From the NCBI GenBank assembly GCA_014529385.2, contig CM043943.1, positions 159,910,247 to 159,974,246 on the forward strand: 64,000 nt of DNA, read 5' to 3'. The notes beneath the pieces are model-generated. The model had not been told where the DNA came from, did not search any database, and worked only from the letters and a program-made list of their open reading frames with translations. Position numbers and translations under genes: made by a program. The stretch's first letter is position 1. Each line of letters begins with the position of its first letter. This DNA comes from Adiantum capillus-veneris (lineage: Eukaryota; Streptophyta; Polypodiopsida; Polypodiales; Pteridaceae). Shown here piece by piece: positions 11,318 to 22,158 of this stretch.

Positions 11318-12899
11318 TTAGCCATTTCTTAAATAGCACATCTTGAGTTAAAAACTCAGAAAGAACTTCTTTTTGTGTGTAAGTGCGCTAGAGAGAAAGA
11401 AATCCTAAGTCCATTGTACTTCACTAGTAGATGAATGGGAAGGGAGAGCCTGGGGGAGCGCGCGAGGGATGGGGGGCTAGTCAATACTCCATTTGGCATG
11501 CTTCTACACTTTTTGAGAGAGAGTGGGAGGGAGCACGAGGGTGAGAGAAAAATGCAGCGATGCACGATTATATATTTTATTTTCTACATCCAAAACTTAC
11601 AGTGTCTGCCACCTTTCTCAATCCTCCACCTCTCCATTATATATGTATAGACAAATGGAAAGGTTAAGCTCAACTTGTATGCACTTGCAGTGTACATAAT
11701 GCATAGTAGGAAGATGATCGTTTCTTGTGTGGTCATTAAAATATATGAGCATGCAAGGAGTTACAAACATAGGGGCTAGAGCCCTTACAAGCTCTTATTT
11801 TTTTCTACAAAATTAGAACAAGTGCTTCTCTCCCAATATGGCCATCCATGCTTGCATCTGAAGACATGGCATTGTGTAAGTTATCCATGTTGGAAAAGAA
11901 AAATGATGAGAGACTTGGAGCTATTGAAATAAGTATTGTTCTTGGTAGTGTTGTGGTTGACATGGATGTCAACTCTACTATGGGATTGGATGGTAGAAGG
12001 ATATGCCAACAAGGGTTGGCAAAAGAAAGATTTGGAATCCATTTTGAGCTAGGAAAATTTATAAATAAGCATCTCCCCAAGTATAGTTATATTTGTCATT
12101 GTGCTCAAAGCATGCAATCTATGCTAGCATAATATATCATTCTCCTAATGTAGTTCATTACTACACTCCATGAGTTGTGTCTACCCCATTTCAGTAGCTA
12201 CTTTAGCATCAACTATGAGAAAGGTAGAACAACTGGGATGATAATATGTCAATTTTCTATGCAAGATACTAATAAAAAATACTTTTTCAGAGATAGTTTT
12301 CATTATGTAGTGCATTAAATCTAGCATTGATACACATTCAAATACCCTTTAAGACTACAAATTGGCTTGATCTAGATTAGCGGAGCAATAAACTCTCACC
12401 TTCCTTTTTGTGAGGAGAGAGGATACATTGTGTCATTAGTAACCTTAAAGTTAACCATTATCAAGCAAGACAAAAGACACACATCTTTGTAGAAGAAGTA
12501 TGTAAACACTGTTTTAGTGGGGTAGAATGGGTATGAATTTCTCATATGTGTTATGTATTAGCTTAAAGAATCCAAAAAATATTCTTGTTGTATATAACTT
12601 TGTACAAAACATAAGATTTAAATATAAACTCTTAAATAAATAGCTATAAAATTATGTCAGAAAGTTTTACATTTGGGAGCATTCTCTTGTACATTTTATT
12701 GTCTATTTGAGCTCACATTAAAAAAAGATCCAAATTTATGCCAAAATCTCTAAGTTAAAAGCTTGCAAAATTATTATCCCCCTTCTCGTCTACTCTCTAG
12801 ATCCATCAGATCATGAAATGTCTCTATGAGCCTTTTGCACATTCCAAGTCTTTGTTTCTCAATTTATGAGTGTGAATATGTTAACCATCTTTGTCCTAG
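11318..12899. other. No gene recognised
   Basis: One 94-codon plus-strand frame (11848-12132) and a similar-sized minus-strand frame (12080-11805) overlap; neither matches a family I know. Elsewhere the DNA is AT-rich with frequent stops. Confidence 0.45.
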
Positions 12900-12949
12900 T
12901 GTCTGATTGGTTTCTAGTCTAGCCTCATAAGATTGTATTAGAGCCTCTA

Positions 12950-14097
12950 AAGTTTCTATAATTCTATCAACCAAGAATAAACCTCCCGATGATATCTTAG
13001 ATGACACCACTACTCCTATTTGCTCCTTGTTTTCCTTTTCATAATTTAACTGCTCTCTGGTGGCTTGTTGTAGCTCTATTTCTAAGGCAATTTTCTCTTT
13101 TATCCTTTTTGATTTTGTTTTTTCTCATTATCTTTCCAAGATTTTCTTTGAGTCCTAACTACTGATAAGCTCTCAAAGTCCGTCTGAATAGATAGTTTAT
13201 GTTCCTCCTTGACAAGTTTTTCTTTGGCAGCTTCCTGATATTGAGCTCTTGTCCTCTTGAAGAAGGTAACACTCATACAACATTCATCGTTACTTTCCCC
13301 TTGTTATCAAGATTTTTGGGATAGTCTTGAAGAGCATGATTGATTGCACATTCATCACAAAATCCAAAAATCTCTTTACATTCACCTTGTGTGGAAAACT
13401 CCTTGCTCAATGATCACCTCCACATTCATAGCATGGTCCTACTTGTTGTGTAGCTGGTGGTGCAGCTTGGTAAGAATGGTCTTTGATCCATACTCTTAAT
13501 TGGCTATGAACATTAAGGTGTTCTTATTCATGAAATAATGATTTCTCATGGGTTGTGGCACATATGATGGTTGTCAATCAGTTCTTAACTCTGCCATGAA
13601 GGATAGGTGTCTCTAGCCTAAGAGTTACTCTTTGGAATCATTCCACATGTATTTGTGGGCTTATTATAATCTCAATAAGCCATCACCAATGTTGGGATCT
13701 CATGTGGTTCAGCTAGTTGAGTGTAGTTGACTAATATTAGTTTTGACTAAAGTGAGTAGGATGGTCCCTCCCACACATGTCACACTTTCTCTTGTACATT
13801 TGGGCTCTGTCAGTAGCCTTTATTCATTCTCTATTTTAATTTCTCAGTCAATTGATCAATGATCGGCATGGTAGGGCCTTGAACATTCCACTTGGTCATG
13901 GATTCACTCGTTATAGAAGAGGCACAACTAGTCACAATTTCTACATCTTCTATCACCTCTTTGTAGGCCTTACAATTGTCAACTAGATATAAATCTTCTC
14001 TAGTGAATTGCTCAAACATTGTGCATGCTTTCAGATGTAGGTCCTTCTTGAGAGTCTCATTCCTCAAGCAGGTGTATGCAAGATAGAGTGTACCCAC
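12950..14097 (-). pseudogene. Decayed gag, related to the large A/B family
   Basis: Minus-strand pieces match B2 gag in order. At 14040-13960 'KKDLHLKACTMFEQFTRE' and 'LYLVDNCKAYKE' correspond to the B2 segments at about 48,210-48,300. At about 13,437-13,300 a zinc-knuckle pair reads 'GPCYECGGDH' and, in another frame, 'CDECAINHALQDYPKN', matching the two-part knuckle in B2 (about 48,990-49,130). Near 13,170 'TQRKSWKDNEKKQNQKG' matches the basic tail after it. Many stops and shifts show great age. No LTR was found, so this is an older truncated cousin of the A/B elements. Confidence 0.7.
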
Positions 14098-14225
14098 TTC
14101 CCACAGTCTGCACCCAAGCGTGACCTCCGCAATGCGGCTAACTTACTTAGTTACCCTCGCACCCGAAGCAGGAACTTCTGATGCGTGGCATACTTCTAGA
14201 ACTTGAGGAGTTACTGGTAAAAAGC

Positions 14226-14418
14226 TCCACATAACTGGACGAGTGACATGGTCATGCCACAAAGGTAACAAATTATTTCCACGTACATGCACACACGGCA
14301 TTGCCATGTAACTCGCAGAGTAACGTGGCTATGCCAACATAGGCAAGCCACGTAACTCGGGGTGTTACGTGGCAATGCCTACTAGACTGTCACATAACTT
14401 GACAAGTTACGTGGATGC
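14226..14418. repeat. ~43-bp tandem units, each a hairpin with TTACGTGG ends
   Basis: Units start near 14226 (degenerate), 14304, 14348 and 14390, giving periods of 44 and about 42-43 bp in the clear part. The best unit has GCCACGTAAC at 14348, a 7-nt loop, and GTTACGTGGC, a perfect 10-bp inverted repeat. The array abuts the left edge of element 0 at 14,419. Confidence 0.75.
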
Positions 14419-15240
14419 TGAAATGGAAATTGCCTATGAACTTTGAGAGTAGCGTAATTGGGAAATTAGGTGAAGCACTTTTGAGAGGTTCTTTGTGAGC
14501 ATAGCGGTTGAACTTAATTAATGGTAGCAATGTAAACATGGTACTTAGTTAACTTGGCATGAACAATACTTTTGCAAGAGAGAGAGTTTAGAGAACATGA
14601 CAATAGTTGAGGATCAGATTCATATGGAGCCGGTTCCCCCTCCAAAAGGCATTTGTATTATAGTTTCTCCCATCAAGAGAGACTTGGTACAATACATTCT
14701 TTGTGTTCCTTGTAACCTAGGTGATGCAATGAATATGGAAAGCTTCATGCATCACACACATAACATAACTTGAAGAAAGCATTAACTATCTCAAGCCTCA
14801 GTCCCAAGGCCTCAAAAACCTTCGAAGGTGGAGAGAGCTAGCGGGGAATGAGGATAGGGAAGAGGAACAAGAAACATTCCATAGGAGAAAGAAATAGCTC
14901 CTCACTTATCATTACTCTTCTTGCTAGCATACATAATAGCATAGTAATGAAGATGGAGAAGATGGCAAGCTTAAGCATTGAAGCATGACTCTTGGTTGGA
15001 TTTGCATTCCATAGCGAAGAGTGTTGGTGTAGGCTTTCACTCTCACAAGCTTGGAGAAGGAGGTGGTGTTCCTCAACTTTCACCAAATGATAATGGCCTT
15101 CCAAATGTGTGTGTGCGTGGAGTATATCCCCTTAGCACCCCCCCTCCTTGCTTTGGGCGAGTAGTGACCTTTCTGCATGTTGCAAGCTCATTTGACCCGT
15201 CTCCCCCTAGCCAATCACATGCAACATGCAGCCAAGTACA
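14419..15240 (-). mobile_element. Element 0, 3' LTR (left edge of the old host element)
   Basis: The first 185 bp (from TGAAATGGAAATTG) match 63,816-64,000 in the same orientation, with roughly 6-7% difference by eye. The right-hand copy directly follows a tRNA-iMet-type primer site, so these are the two LTRs of one minus-strand element. The inner end of this LTR is uncertain because an inverted, related sequence starts near 16,170; 15,240 is where arm similarity fades. The flanking 5 bp on the left are GATGC; the matching TSD would lie beyond the window. Confidence 0.75.
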
Positions 15241-16169
15241 TGGGTACTCTTTTGACAAGTGTCCTCCTTACCCCTAGAGAGAGAGAGAGCTTGAAAATAT
15301 CTAGATATTTGTTAGATGGAAGTAGAAGCTCATTGGACCCCTCTTTAGCCCAACCAATAGCATTCAAGCACACCATGTGGTTAAGCTTAGTGAGAGTCTA
15401 ACATGTGTCCCATGTGCTCTGTTAGAATTCCCCTAACTTAGAGATTTTTATGCATAGGACGTTTCTCAAGAAACTTCCTCATTAAGTGTGTAGGTTCTCT
15501 TTTTGACTCAAGCATCTTACCCCCCATGCATAGGAAGATTCTCGAGCAACTTCCTCATTAAATGTGACAATTACCTCAAGTAACTTAGTCATCAAGCGTG
15601 ACAAGCACCTTAGGTGGAGCTCCCACCTCAAGCACAGCCCTAGCTTGCTTAAGTTTAGGTCGGGTTCCCACCTCAATCACAACCCTAGCTTGCTTAAGTT
15701 TAGGTCGGGTTCCCACCTCAAGCTCAGCCCTAGTTTTCTTAAGGTTAAAGGACTCTTAACACTAACCATTGGAGCTCTTTAATGAAGCTAACCCTAAGGT
15801 CTTTTAAGATTCATTAGTTAACCTTGCTCTTTGACATACCATCTCTCATTTGGGCCCCTTTACCATTGGCCCTGTGTTGAGATAGATCCATAAGCACATG
15901 TCTATATTCTAAACCTTGTTCCCATTTATTATCCCATATGAAATGATCAGTTTAATATGAGAAAATCATTTGGGTTGGTTAGATATTAGATATTTAATGA
16001 CATTACCTCTCTCTTGAAATCATAGTCATCCTCGAATATGAGGTAAAAGAGATAAAGTCATAGTCATTGGTCAATTTGTCTTAGCGAGTAGAGGATCCCT
16101 TTTTACCCTATGACATCATTCCAAGATGGATGACTAATCCATTTGGTGCTTGGGAGACATAGCTGCCGC
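15241..16169. other. Centre of the LTR inverted repeat; no gene
   Basis: The sequence between the two LTR arms. It carries the 45-bp tandem repeat listed below and a repeated TTCCTCATTAA(A/G)TGTG motif near 15,475 and 15,553. It may be the 5' part of one or both LTRs. No coding signal. Confidence 0.5.
15622..15745. repeat. 45-bp tandem repeat, ~2.75 copies
   Basis: Units begin CCCACCTCAA at 15622, 15667 and 15712 and share AGCTTGCTTAAGTTTAGG. They produce repeated Lys-Phe-Arg-Ser-Gly-Ser peptides, which are not a gene. Confidence 0.9.
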
Positions 16170-17006
16170 AAGCATGTCTGCTCTTTAGTCCATTTCATCC
16201 TCCCAATTAATTGTAATTGGCTTGACTTGGGGAGGGCCAATGAGGCTTCAGCAAGAGCAATTAGCAAGAGGGATCGCCCAAGAGAGAGAGGGGGCTGATT
16301 TTTGCAAGGCATTATCACACACACACACACTCACACAAGCTCATGTGTGAAGAAAGAGAAGACTATCTCTTCCCAAGCTTTAATGGAGAACTCATCACCT
16401 ACTCCAAGCTTGTGAGATAGAAGCCTACATCAACACTCTCTTGGCATGTGGATGCAAATCCAACCAAGAGCCAAGCTTCAATGCATGCTCATCTCCTCTA
16501 CCAAGCTAATTACTAAGCTAAGCTATGCTACATATGAGTGATTATGTGAGGAGATGTACATCTTTCTCGTAAGATACTCCTTCTTCCTCTCAATCTACTC
16601 TCATACCCTGCTAGCTCTCACCATCTTCGAAGGTGTGTGAGGTCTTGGGTCTGAGAACGGGGATAATTCAAGTTGTGTTTGTTAAGTGTTTTGCTTAGTG
16701 CATGAAGTTTCCATCTTCATTGCACTAGCTAGTCTTGAAGGAACACAAAGAATTGTATTGTACAATGTCTCTCTTGATGGGAGAAACCATAATACAAAGC
16801 CTTTTGGAGGGGGGACCGGCTCCATGAAAATCCGGTCCTCAACTGTTGTCAATAGCTTAATTTCTCTCTCTTTTGAAAGTATTGTCGATGCTATCTAACT
16901 AGGTGTTATGCTTTTTGTTGCTCTCTCCACCCAAGCACTCTTGTAATTCTCATTAGGAATCTATTCTAATGAAATGCCCACTATGTTCATGCTAATTTCC
17001 GATACA
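16170..17006 (+). mobile_element. Inverted LTR-like copy related to element 0's LTR
   Basis: Read on the plus strand, 16,340-17,006 is the diverged reverse complement of 14,419-15,080. Shared blocks include TTTCTCCCATCAAGAGAGAC (left about 14,657; complement near 16,770) and CTCTTGGTTGGATTTGCAT (left about 14,990; complement near 16,460). It ends near 17,006 with AATTTCCGATACA, matching the CA-terminal LTR end. It then meets the truncated RNase H of element 0 after about 25 bp. It is probably a plus-oriented LTR or LTR fragment that removed element 0's integrase and 3' end. Confidence 0.65.
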
Positions 17007-17027
17007 CATAAGTTATTAGGCCATTAA

Positions 17028-17740
17028 ATGTTACATGAAGTACTTGAGACTTTGATGGTCTGTTCGTAAGATGAATGGAGTCCCCAATAGATAGTGCTTC
17101 CATGTGTCTAGGGCATGTAGAACAGCTACTAACAACTCTTTCTCATAAATGCCTAAGACCTGTTCATCTGTAATGAGCCTTCGACTCTCATATGCTATGG
17201 CATGCCCTTCTTGAAGCAAGACTCATCCAAGCCAATCACCACAAGCATCACATTGGACCTCAAATGGCTTTGAGAGATCCGGAAGCATAAGGGCTGGTTG
17301 GGAGATAAGATTCTCTTTGAACTTGTCAAAAGCACTTTGCTCTTTAGCACTCCATGAATACTTAACATTTTTCTTTGTTAAGTCATGTAATGGTCTTGCT
17401 ATTTGAGAGAATTTTTCTATGAAGCGTCTATAGTATGCACACATACCAACAAAGCTTCTTAGCTCATGTAGATTCCTTGGATTAGGCCATGAATTTATTA
17501 CCTCTAACTTTGATGGATCCATACGGATACCATATTGAGAGATAATATGAACTAAGTATTGAATCTCTTGAAGGAAAAATTTGCTTTTCTTTTGATTGAG
17601 AAAAAGCTTATTCTCCCTTAATGCTTGAAAATCCACTAGGAGATGTTGCTTGTGTTCCTCCAAGGAATTGGAGTATATGATGATATCATCAAAGAACACT
17701 CTAGTGAATTTGCATTAGGGTCTAAAATTTTTCTCCATTA
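17028..17740 (-). pseudogene. Element 0 RT C-terminus and RNase H (truncated)
   Basis: Minus-strand frames give the RT active-site region 'FFDDIIIYSNSLEEHKQHLL' (about 17,697), where the usual Y-x-DD is F-F-DD, followed by the RT thumb/connection ('SFVGMCAYYRRFIEKFSQ', about 17,460) and RNase H ('FEVQCDACGDWLG', about 17,255). A stop and frame change follow. RNase H resumes with 'YEKELLVAVLHALDTWKHYL' and ends at 'LRTDHQSLKYFM' (17,031), where homology stops abruptly. Integrase is missing, so any chromodomain cannot be judged. The sequence style is that of the chromovirus-like side of Ty3/gypsy. Confidence 0.85.
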
Positions 17741-18340
17741 ATCGATTGAATGTAGCTGGTGCATTAGTCAAGCCAAAAGGCATGACTAGATATTCATAAA
17801 GGCCAAACATTGTACGAAACGCGGTCTTTAGGATATCTTCATTCACTATCCTTATTTGATGGTAGCCACTTTTAAGGTCAATCCTACTGAAGTAGGTAGA
17901 GCCTTGTAGCTTATCAAATAGATCTTCTACCCGAGGTACGGGAAATCTGTTTTTGATAGTGATATAGTTTAGTGCGCGATAGTCCACACACATGCGGTAT
18001 GTACCATCTTTCTTTGCACTAAAAGGACTGAAGAGCAAAAGGTAGAGGGGCTAGGCCTCACCATTCCTTTGTCTACCAATTCTTGTACTTGCCTCATAAT
18101 CTCCTCTTGTTGAGCTTGTGAAACTCGATAGGGAGGTTTGTTAGGTGGTGAGCTTCCTGATAGGATCTCAATTCGATGGTCATCATCCGCTCATTTTGAA
18201 GGTAAGTCCATAGGGATATCATCAATGAACACATCTTGGAATCCTTTTAGAACTTTAGACAATCTAACTCTTCTTGATTCCTACCATTCACCTTTGATGA
18301 AACATTAGGACCTTTTAGGGATTCTTTGACAAAAATCATG
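17741..18340 (-). pseudogene. Element 0 reverse transcriptase, N-terminal half
   Basis: The 107-codon frame 18,038-17,715 contains the canonical plant Ty3 blocks '[20 protein letters not shown]', '[16 protein letters not shown]' and '[17 protein letters not shown]'. Upstream (18,180-18,040), in shifted frames, come the pieces 'SSPPNKPPYRVS' and 'VQELVDKGMV', the usual lead-in. A stop follows the RT palm segment near 17,715. In an active element this enzyme copies the RNA genome into cDNA in the cytoplasmic particle. Confidence 0.9.
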
Positions 18341-18780
18341 TACGCACAAACTTAGCTTTTCATTGATTTATCAAGGGCGAGAGGATTTACAAGTGGTATA
18401 GTATGAACAGACTCATTAGCATCTATATAAATATTCTTTCCCCTGTAGGTGAAGTAGATTCTCCTTTTAGGGAACTTCATATTGGCATCCATGCGGTTGA
18501 ACCATGGTATCCCTAGGATAGCATCCTCATGTTGGAGAGGAGAGATGAAGAAGTCTTCTTTGTTGACATAGCTTTGGACATGAAGCCTCAACTTCCCAAT
18601 CAAGGGAGTAACGGAGGCTTGCTGTTCCTTGAAAGCAGAATCAGCAGTTACAGCATCTCCCATCTCAAAAGCTTGAATGCCCAACGTGGTGGCCAACTCC
18701 ATTGATATGAAGTTGAGAGTAGAACCAGGGTCAAACAAGATGAAAGCATCATGCTCCCTTACCTTTCCCCAAGCATAGGA
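18341..18780 (-). pseudogene. Element 0 aspartic protease
   Basis: A 128-codon frame begins 'FDPGSTLNFISMELATTLG'. This is the retropepsin active-site box, with the usual D-S/T-G changed to D-P-G. The second lobe 'DAILGIPWFNRMDANMKF' is present near 18,520-18,490. The domain would cut the Gag-Pol polyprotein. The active-site change and nearby stops indicate it is inactive. Confidence 0.85.
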
Positions 18781-20238
18781 GAGAGGTGATCCTTTGCAAT
18801 GAGTATCCTATTTTGGAGCTTCGATAGTGGAAGCTCTAGGAGTCTCATTGCGAGCATTTCTTTTGGGGCAAGAACGATAGCCATGTCCTTGCTCCTCACA
18901 CTTTAAAACATTTGTGATCCTTGTGAAAAGTTTCAAGCTCTTCAGGAGAGAGTTTAATTTTACCTTTGTAAACTTCTTTCTTCTTGGACCGATTGTTGTT
19001 GTTGTTGTTGGAATGGCTGTGGGAAATATTTTGGGCATTAATTTTTTCCTTTGCATCACTTTTGTCTTTATTTTCCATGGGTTTGACATTCTGGCTAACC
19101 CCTTGTCGGAAATTGATGTGTGAAGCAACCATGGTATGGTGGATTACTTCGCTGATAGATTCAGGCCGTTGAGAGTTGACATACTCGGCCATCTCTTCAG
19201 GTAATCCTGCACAGAATTGTTGTTTTTGCTCAGCAAAGTCTATCTTTTGAAAGACAGTAGCCTTGAGATGTAAATCCCAAAACTTGTCCACATTTGTGGA
19301 TAGACTCATGAGGGAGAAGCCTTAAACTCCGCCGTTCGGTGAGTACTTTTTCCTTTGCATCACTTTAAAGGAATTTCTTCATGATGGAAACTCGTAGAGT
19401 TTTCCATGTCTTTGGGGCTTCCCCATTGCCTCGAAGGCTAGCCCACCATTGACGAGCCAATTTTTGAAAGTGCATAGCTACATGGCATAGCTTGGAGGTA
19501 TCCATGAAGCCCTCGTCTCCAAAGGCTTCAATCAAATTGTTGGATGAAGGACAATACTTTGTCGGTAGCACCAAAGGTGCCATCATAGGTGAGAAAAGAG
19601 ATACTCTTTCCTCCCTCTTTGAACTTCTTGAGCTTTTGTGACCTTCGCCATGCAGGGTAAGATTTGCGATGTCCTCCCCTCTTATATTCTCTAGGAGAAT
19701 AGCCATAGCTTTCATCGGTAGAGGAGGAAGGTGAAGAAGAAGGAGAAGAGGGTGACCTCTTTCTTGCCCTTTTCTTCCTTGGTTTCCTCTCTTCCCTTTT
19801 GGAGTGACGAGGAGAAGGACTATGGGTTAACCGTTTCCTCTTGGGAGGAGTTGGCAATCGTTTAGTCCTCCTTATTCATGGAGCCACATCTTTGGAGGAA
19901 TTTAGTGATTCATTGCTTTCTTGATCTTTGGATTCCTCCTCTCGCATGGGAGAGAGTCTTCTTTTGGGGGTCTCTTCAAGAGGCCTCGTAAGCTCTCTCT
20001 CCTCTTGGAGAGGAAAGGAAATCCCATAAGCACGAAGTTGTTGAGTAACTTCGGCTTGCAAAGCGGGGTTGCCCATAGCTTGTTGCAACCTAGTGACAAG
20101 ATAATTAACAAACATGGGGGCATCATCATTGGCACCTTCATGTGCAAAATCAAAGTTATCAATGTTCATTCTCCTCTCTTCGTTATTGTTAGCCATGCTA
20201 ATTAAACTTATGTGTTTACTTCGTGTATGCTTTGGCAA
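18781..20238 (-). pseudogene. Element 0 gag (capsid and zinc knuckle), frameshifted
   Basis: Likely start at 20,196 (MANNNEERRMNIDNFDFAH); an in-frame upstream ATG exists at 20,238. The N-terminal part is acidic, then Ser/Arg/Lys-rich (19,857-19,650). The capsid segment contains 'ALHFQKLARQWWASL'-like sequence (about 19,480) and continues as 'EQKQQFCAGLPEEMAEYV' (about 19,220). A C-x2-C-x4-H-x4-C knuckle (CEEQGHGYRSC) lies near 18,890. At least three frameshifts divide it. This gag packages the element RNA into particles. The A/B elements inserted upstream of it at 20,399/20,400. Confidence 0.85.
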
Positions 20239-20399
20239 TTCGAAACCTTAGCTGCTACTCCTCTTAGCCTTTGAAAATAGGCACTTAAGTAAATACACCC
20301 ACGGCTCAAATTGGTTAATTATAGAGAGTAGTGGAGTGAGTCTAACATAGAAAAGTTGTCGAGGGATAGCTCCTTTCAGACTTCTTATGGCTCAATAAT
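20239..20399 (-). other. Element 0 5' untranslated region, left part
   Basis: Non-coding sequence between element 0's gag start and the insertion site of element A1. It ends in the 5-bp target duplication ATAAT (20,395-20,399), repeated at 32,160-32,164. The rest of this leader is the 112-bp spacer (32,160-32,271, duplicated at 43,484-43,595) and 63,707-63,794. Confidence 0.8.
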
Positions 20400-21330
20400 T
20401 GTTGGACGGATATGCCGCGACGGGGACGTCAGCACAGCGAGAACTCACCTAACAAGATTTGTCAGCTAAGGACGAAGCTCGACCCGCAGGCGCGTGGAAG
20501 AAAGCATAGGGCGTCAACCTACACTTGACTGACTGCTAACTAATTCCTACAGAGGTCTCTACCCAATGTCAAAGCTACAGCCTTCAGGAGTGCATAAGAA
20601 GAAACTTCCTACAATTCTTTCTAGAGCCGAACACCCATCAAACAATCTCGAAACACCATAGAACTCGAAGGAGACCCTACTAACACCAATAGGTTGCTCT
20701 CCCTAAGGTCTATGAACCAAAATTCCAACCCAAAACACCTGGTGCAAAATCACGTAGGATGTCTGGCCGAAGTTTACAGGTCTTTGTTTTCGAAATCTAA
20801 AGTGCCTAATGTGTAGCTCTACTCAATGCAAACGCGTGGATATGTTGCAATGCAAAATCAGACAACGTATGCTCACCAAATCACCAAATGAAGCTCGTAG
20901 ATGGAGATCGCAAAATCGGACCGTACGCCCGCAATGTAGGTATTCGCACGTAGCTCTCGTCGGGGGCAACAGGTTGCACCTCTCCGCACTCGATTCCGAC
21001 CACCGATGCGCGCGTAGCGTTAAGATGAAGCTCTCACTCTCTCTCGTACGCAGTACGATCACTCACAGAATTCAAAACTTTTTAAAATGACAAAAAGGCG
21101 TTTCATTAAGGTCAAAAAGTGGTATAAATACCTTACAATTCTCAAACCCTAAGGTTCCAATTTAACCATCTACTCAATCCAAATGTCAAAACTGGGATAC
21201 AATCTGGAAACTTCTGTAAGCCCCAATATTTACAAGGTGAAATGTTGGGTTTTCTCAATAAATGAATAATTACAAAAAATAATAATCTGCCGAGCAGTCA
21301 TTTTCCGTAGGGTGTGTCTAGCTTCTAACA
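20400..21330 (-). repeat. A1 3' LTR
   Basis: Begins TGTTGGACGG on the plus strand and ends GCTTCTAACA. It is the reverse complement of the plus-oriented B LTRs. It contains one half-site of the family palindrome (complement of AGACATCCTACGTG, 20,751-20,764). A GTATAAATACC-like segment at about 21,121 (minus strand GGTATTTATACC) is a possible core promoter element. Confidence 0.93.
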
Positions 21331-21342
21331 CTCCCCCCTCCT
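21331..21342 (-). promoter_or_regulatory. A1 polypurine tract
   Basis: On the minus strand AAGGAGGGGGGAG directly precedes the 3' LTR. The same tract precedes the B2 3' LTR at 62,772-62,784. It primes plus-strand DNA synthesis in LTR elements. Confidence 0.88.
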
Positions 21343-21381
21343 TGCTCATGTTGTCCCCGACATGGCTGTTGAGCTGCTTCT

Positions 21382-22158
21382 TCATCTGAGGGTTTCTCGC
21401 ATCTTGAGCAGTGACTCATATCTTGCATGTTGAGCCAGTAGTGTTGGGCCGAATATGTCAGAGCTGATTGTGAAGAAGCCGGTGTAGAAAGCTTTTTCAA
21501 GGTCCTGGAGGTGATATGATGGCAAAAACATGATTCTTTGATACAATGCATGTATCACCTCCTTGGAAGGCTGACCAGACAGATCGTATGCACATCTGTA
21601 TGTATCTTGAGAGAAGAAGATACTGTCTGTTGCCTGGCCCGGTTTGAACATCTCGAAGACTGCCAAAAGGGTTTTGCAAATTTTCCTCATCATAATGCAA
21701 GAGAGGTCAGGCGAGCTAGTGAACAATTTGATGGCGCCCGTTAGGGTTTTCACCATGTATTGAACACTTATTCTCTCGCCTGCCTTCAAGCCTGGCAGCT
21801 TCGGATAGTTTAGCCAAGTGGGTTGGCTTCTATGCAGTAGCTCATGGGCTTTCCACATCCGCATCCTTGGTAGAGGGCAGAAACTTAGGTTATCTCTGAT
21901 GACTTTGGGTGTCTCTACCAAATGGATTAGGTACTGTGGATACTTTGTCAGCCATGCCTTTCTCCACATGGGCTGGGAGTCGACTATCAACTTTACCCCT
22001 TCAGGCTTGGAGATGTCTGTTGTGTACAGTGGCACTGTTGGCTCTTCCCTGATTCTCTTGTTGATTGTGGCGGCTTCGTAGTTTAGCAAAGGATATGGGA
22101 GAGAGGGCTGTAGCCATTCACGCCGAAGGTTGCTGGCGTCTAGCTTTTGAATGGTCAT
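21382..22158 (-). pseudogene. A1 ORF3, C-terminal globular domain
   Basis: A 258-codon open frame with no stop, ending just before the polypurine tract. It starts 'MTIQKLDASNLRREWLQP' and includes 'KLIVDSQPMWRKAWLTKYPQ', 'FCPLPRMRMW', 'QPTWLNYPKLPGLKAGERI' and 'YQRIMFLPSYHLQ'. B2 carries the same domain at about 61,950-62,684. I do not recognise the fold; it has no transmembrane helix or catalytic motif that I can see. Its conservation between two diverged copies, with mostly conservative changes, argues that it was a real protein domain of the element. Confidence 0.75.

Noticed and set aside
11805-12132. 94-codon plus-strand and 91-codon minus-strand ORFs
   Set aside because: They oppose each other, neither shows a family pattern, and no promoter or splice evidence supports either.
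15073-15782. Several 60-100 codon ORFs
   Set aside because: They lie in the LTR/foldback region and 45-bp tandem repeat; no conserved motif.
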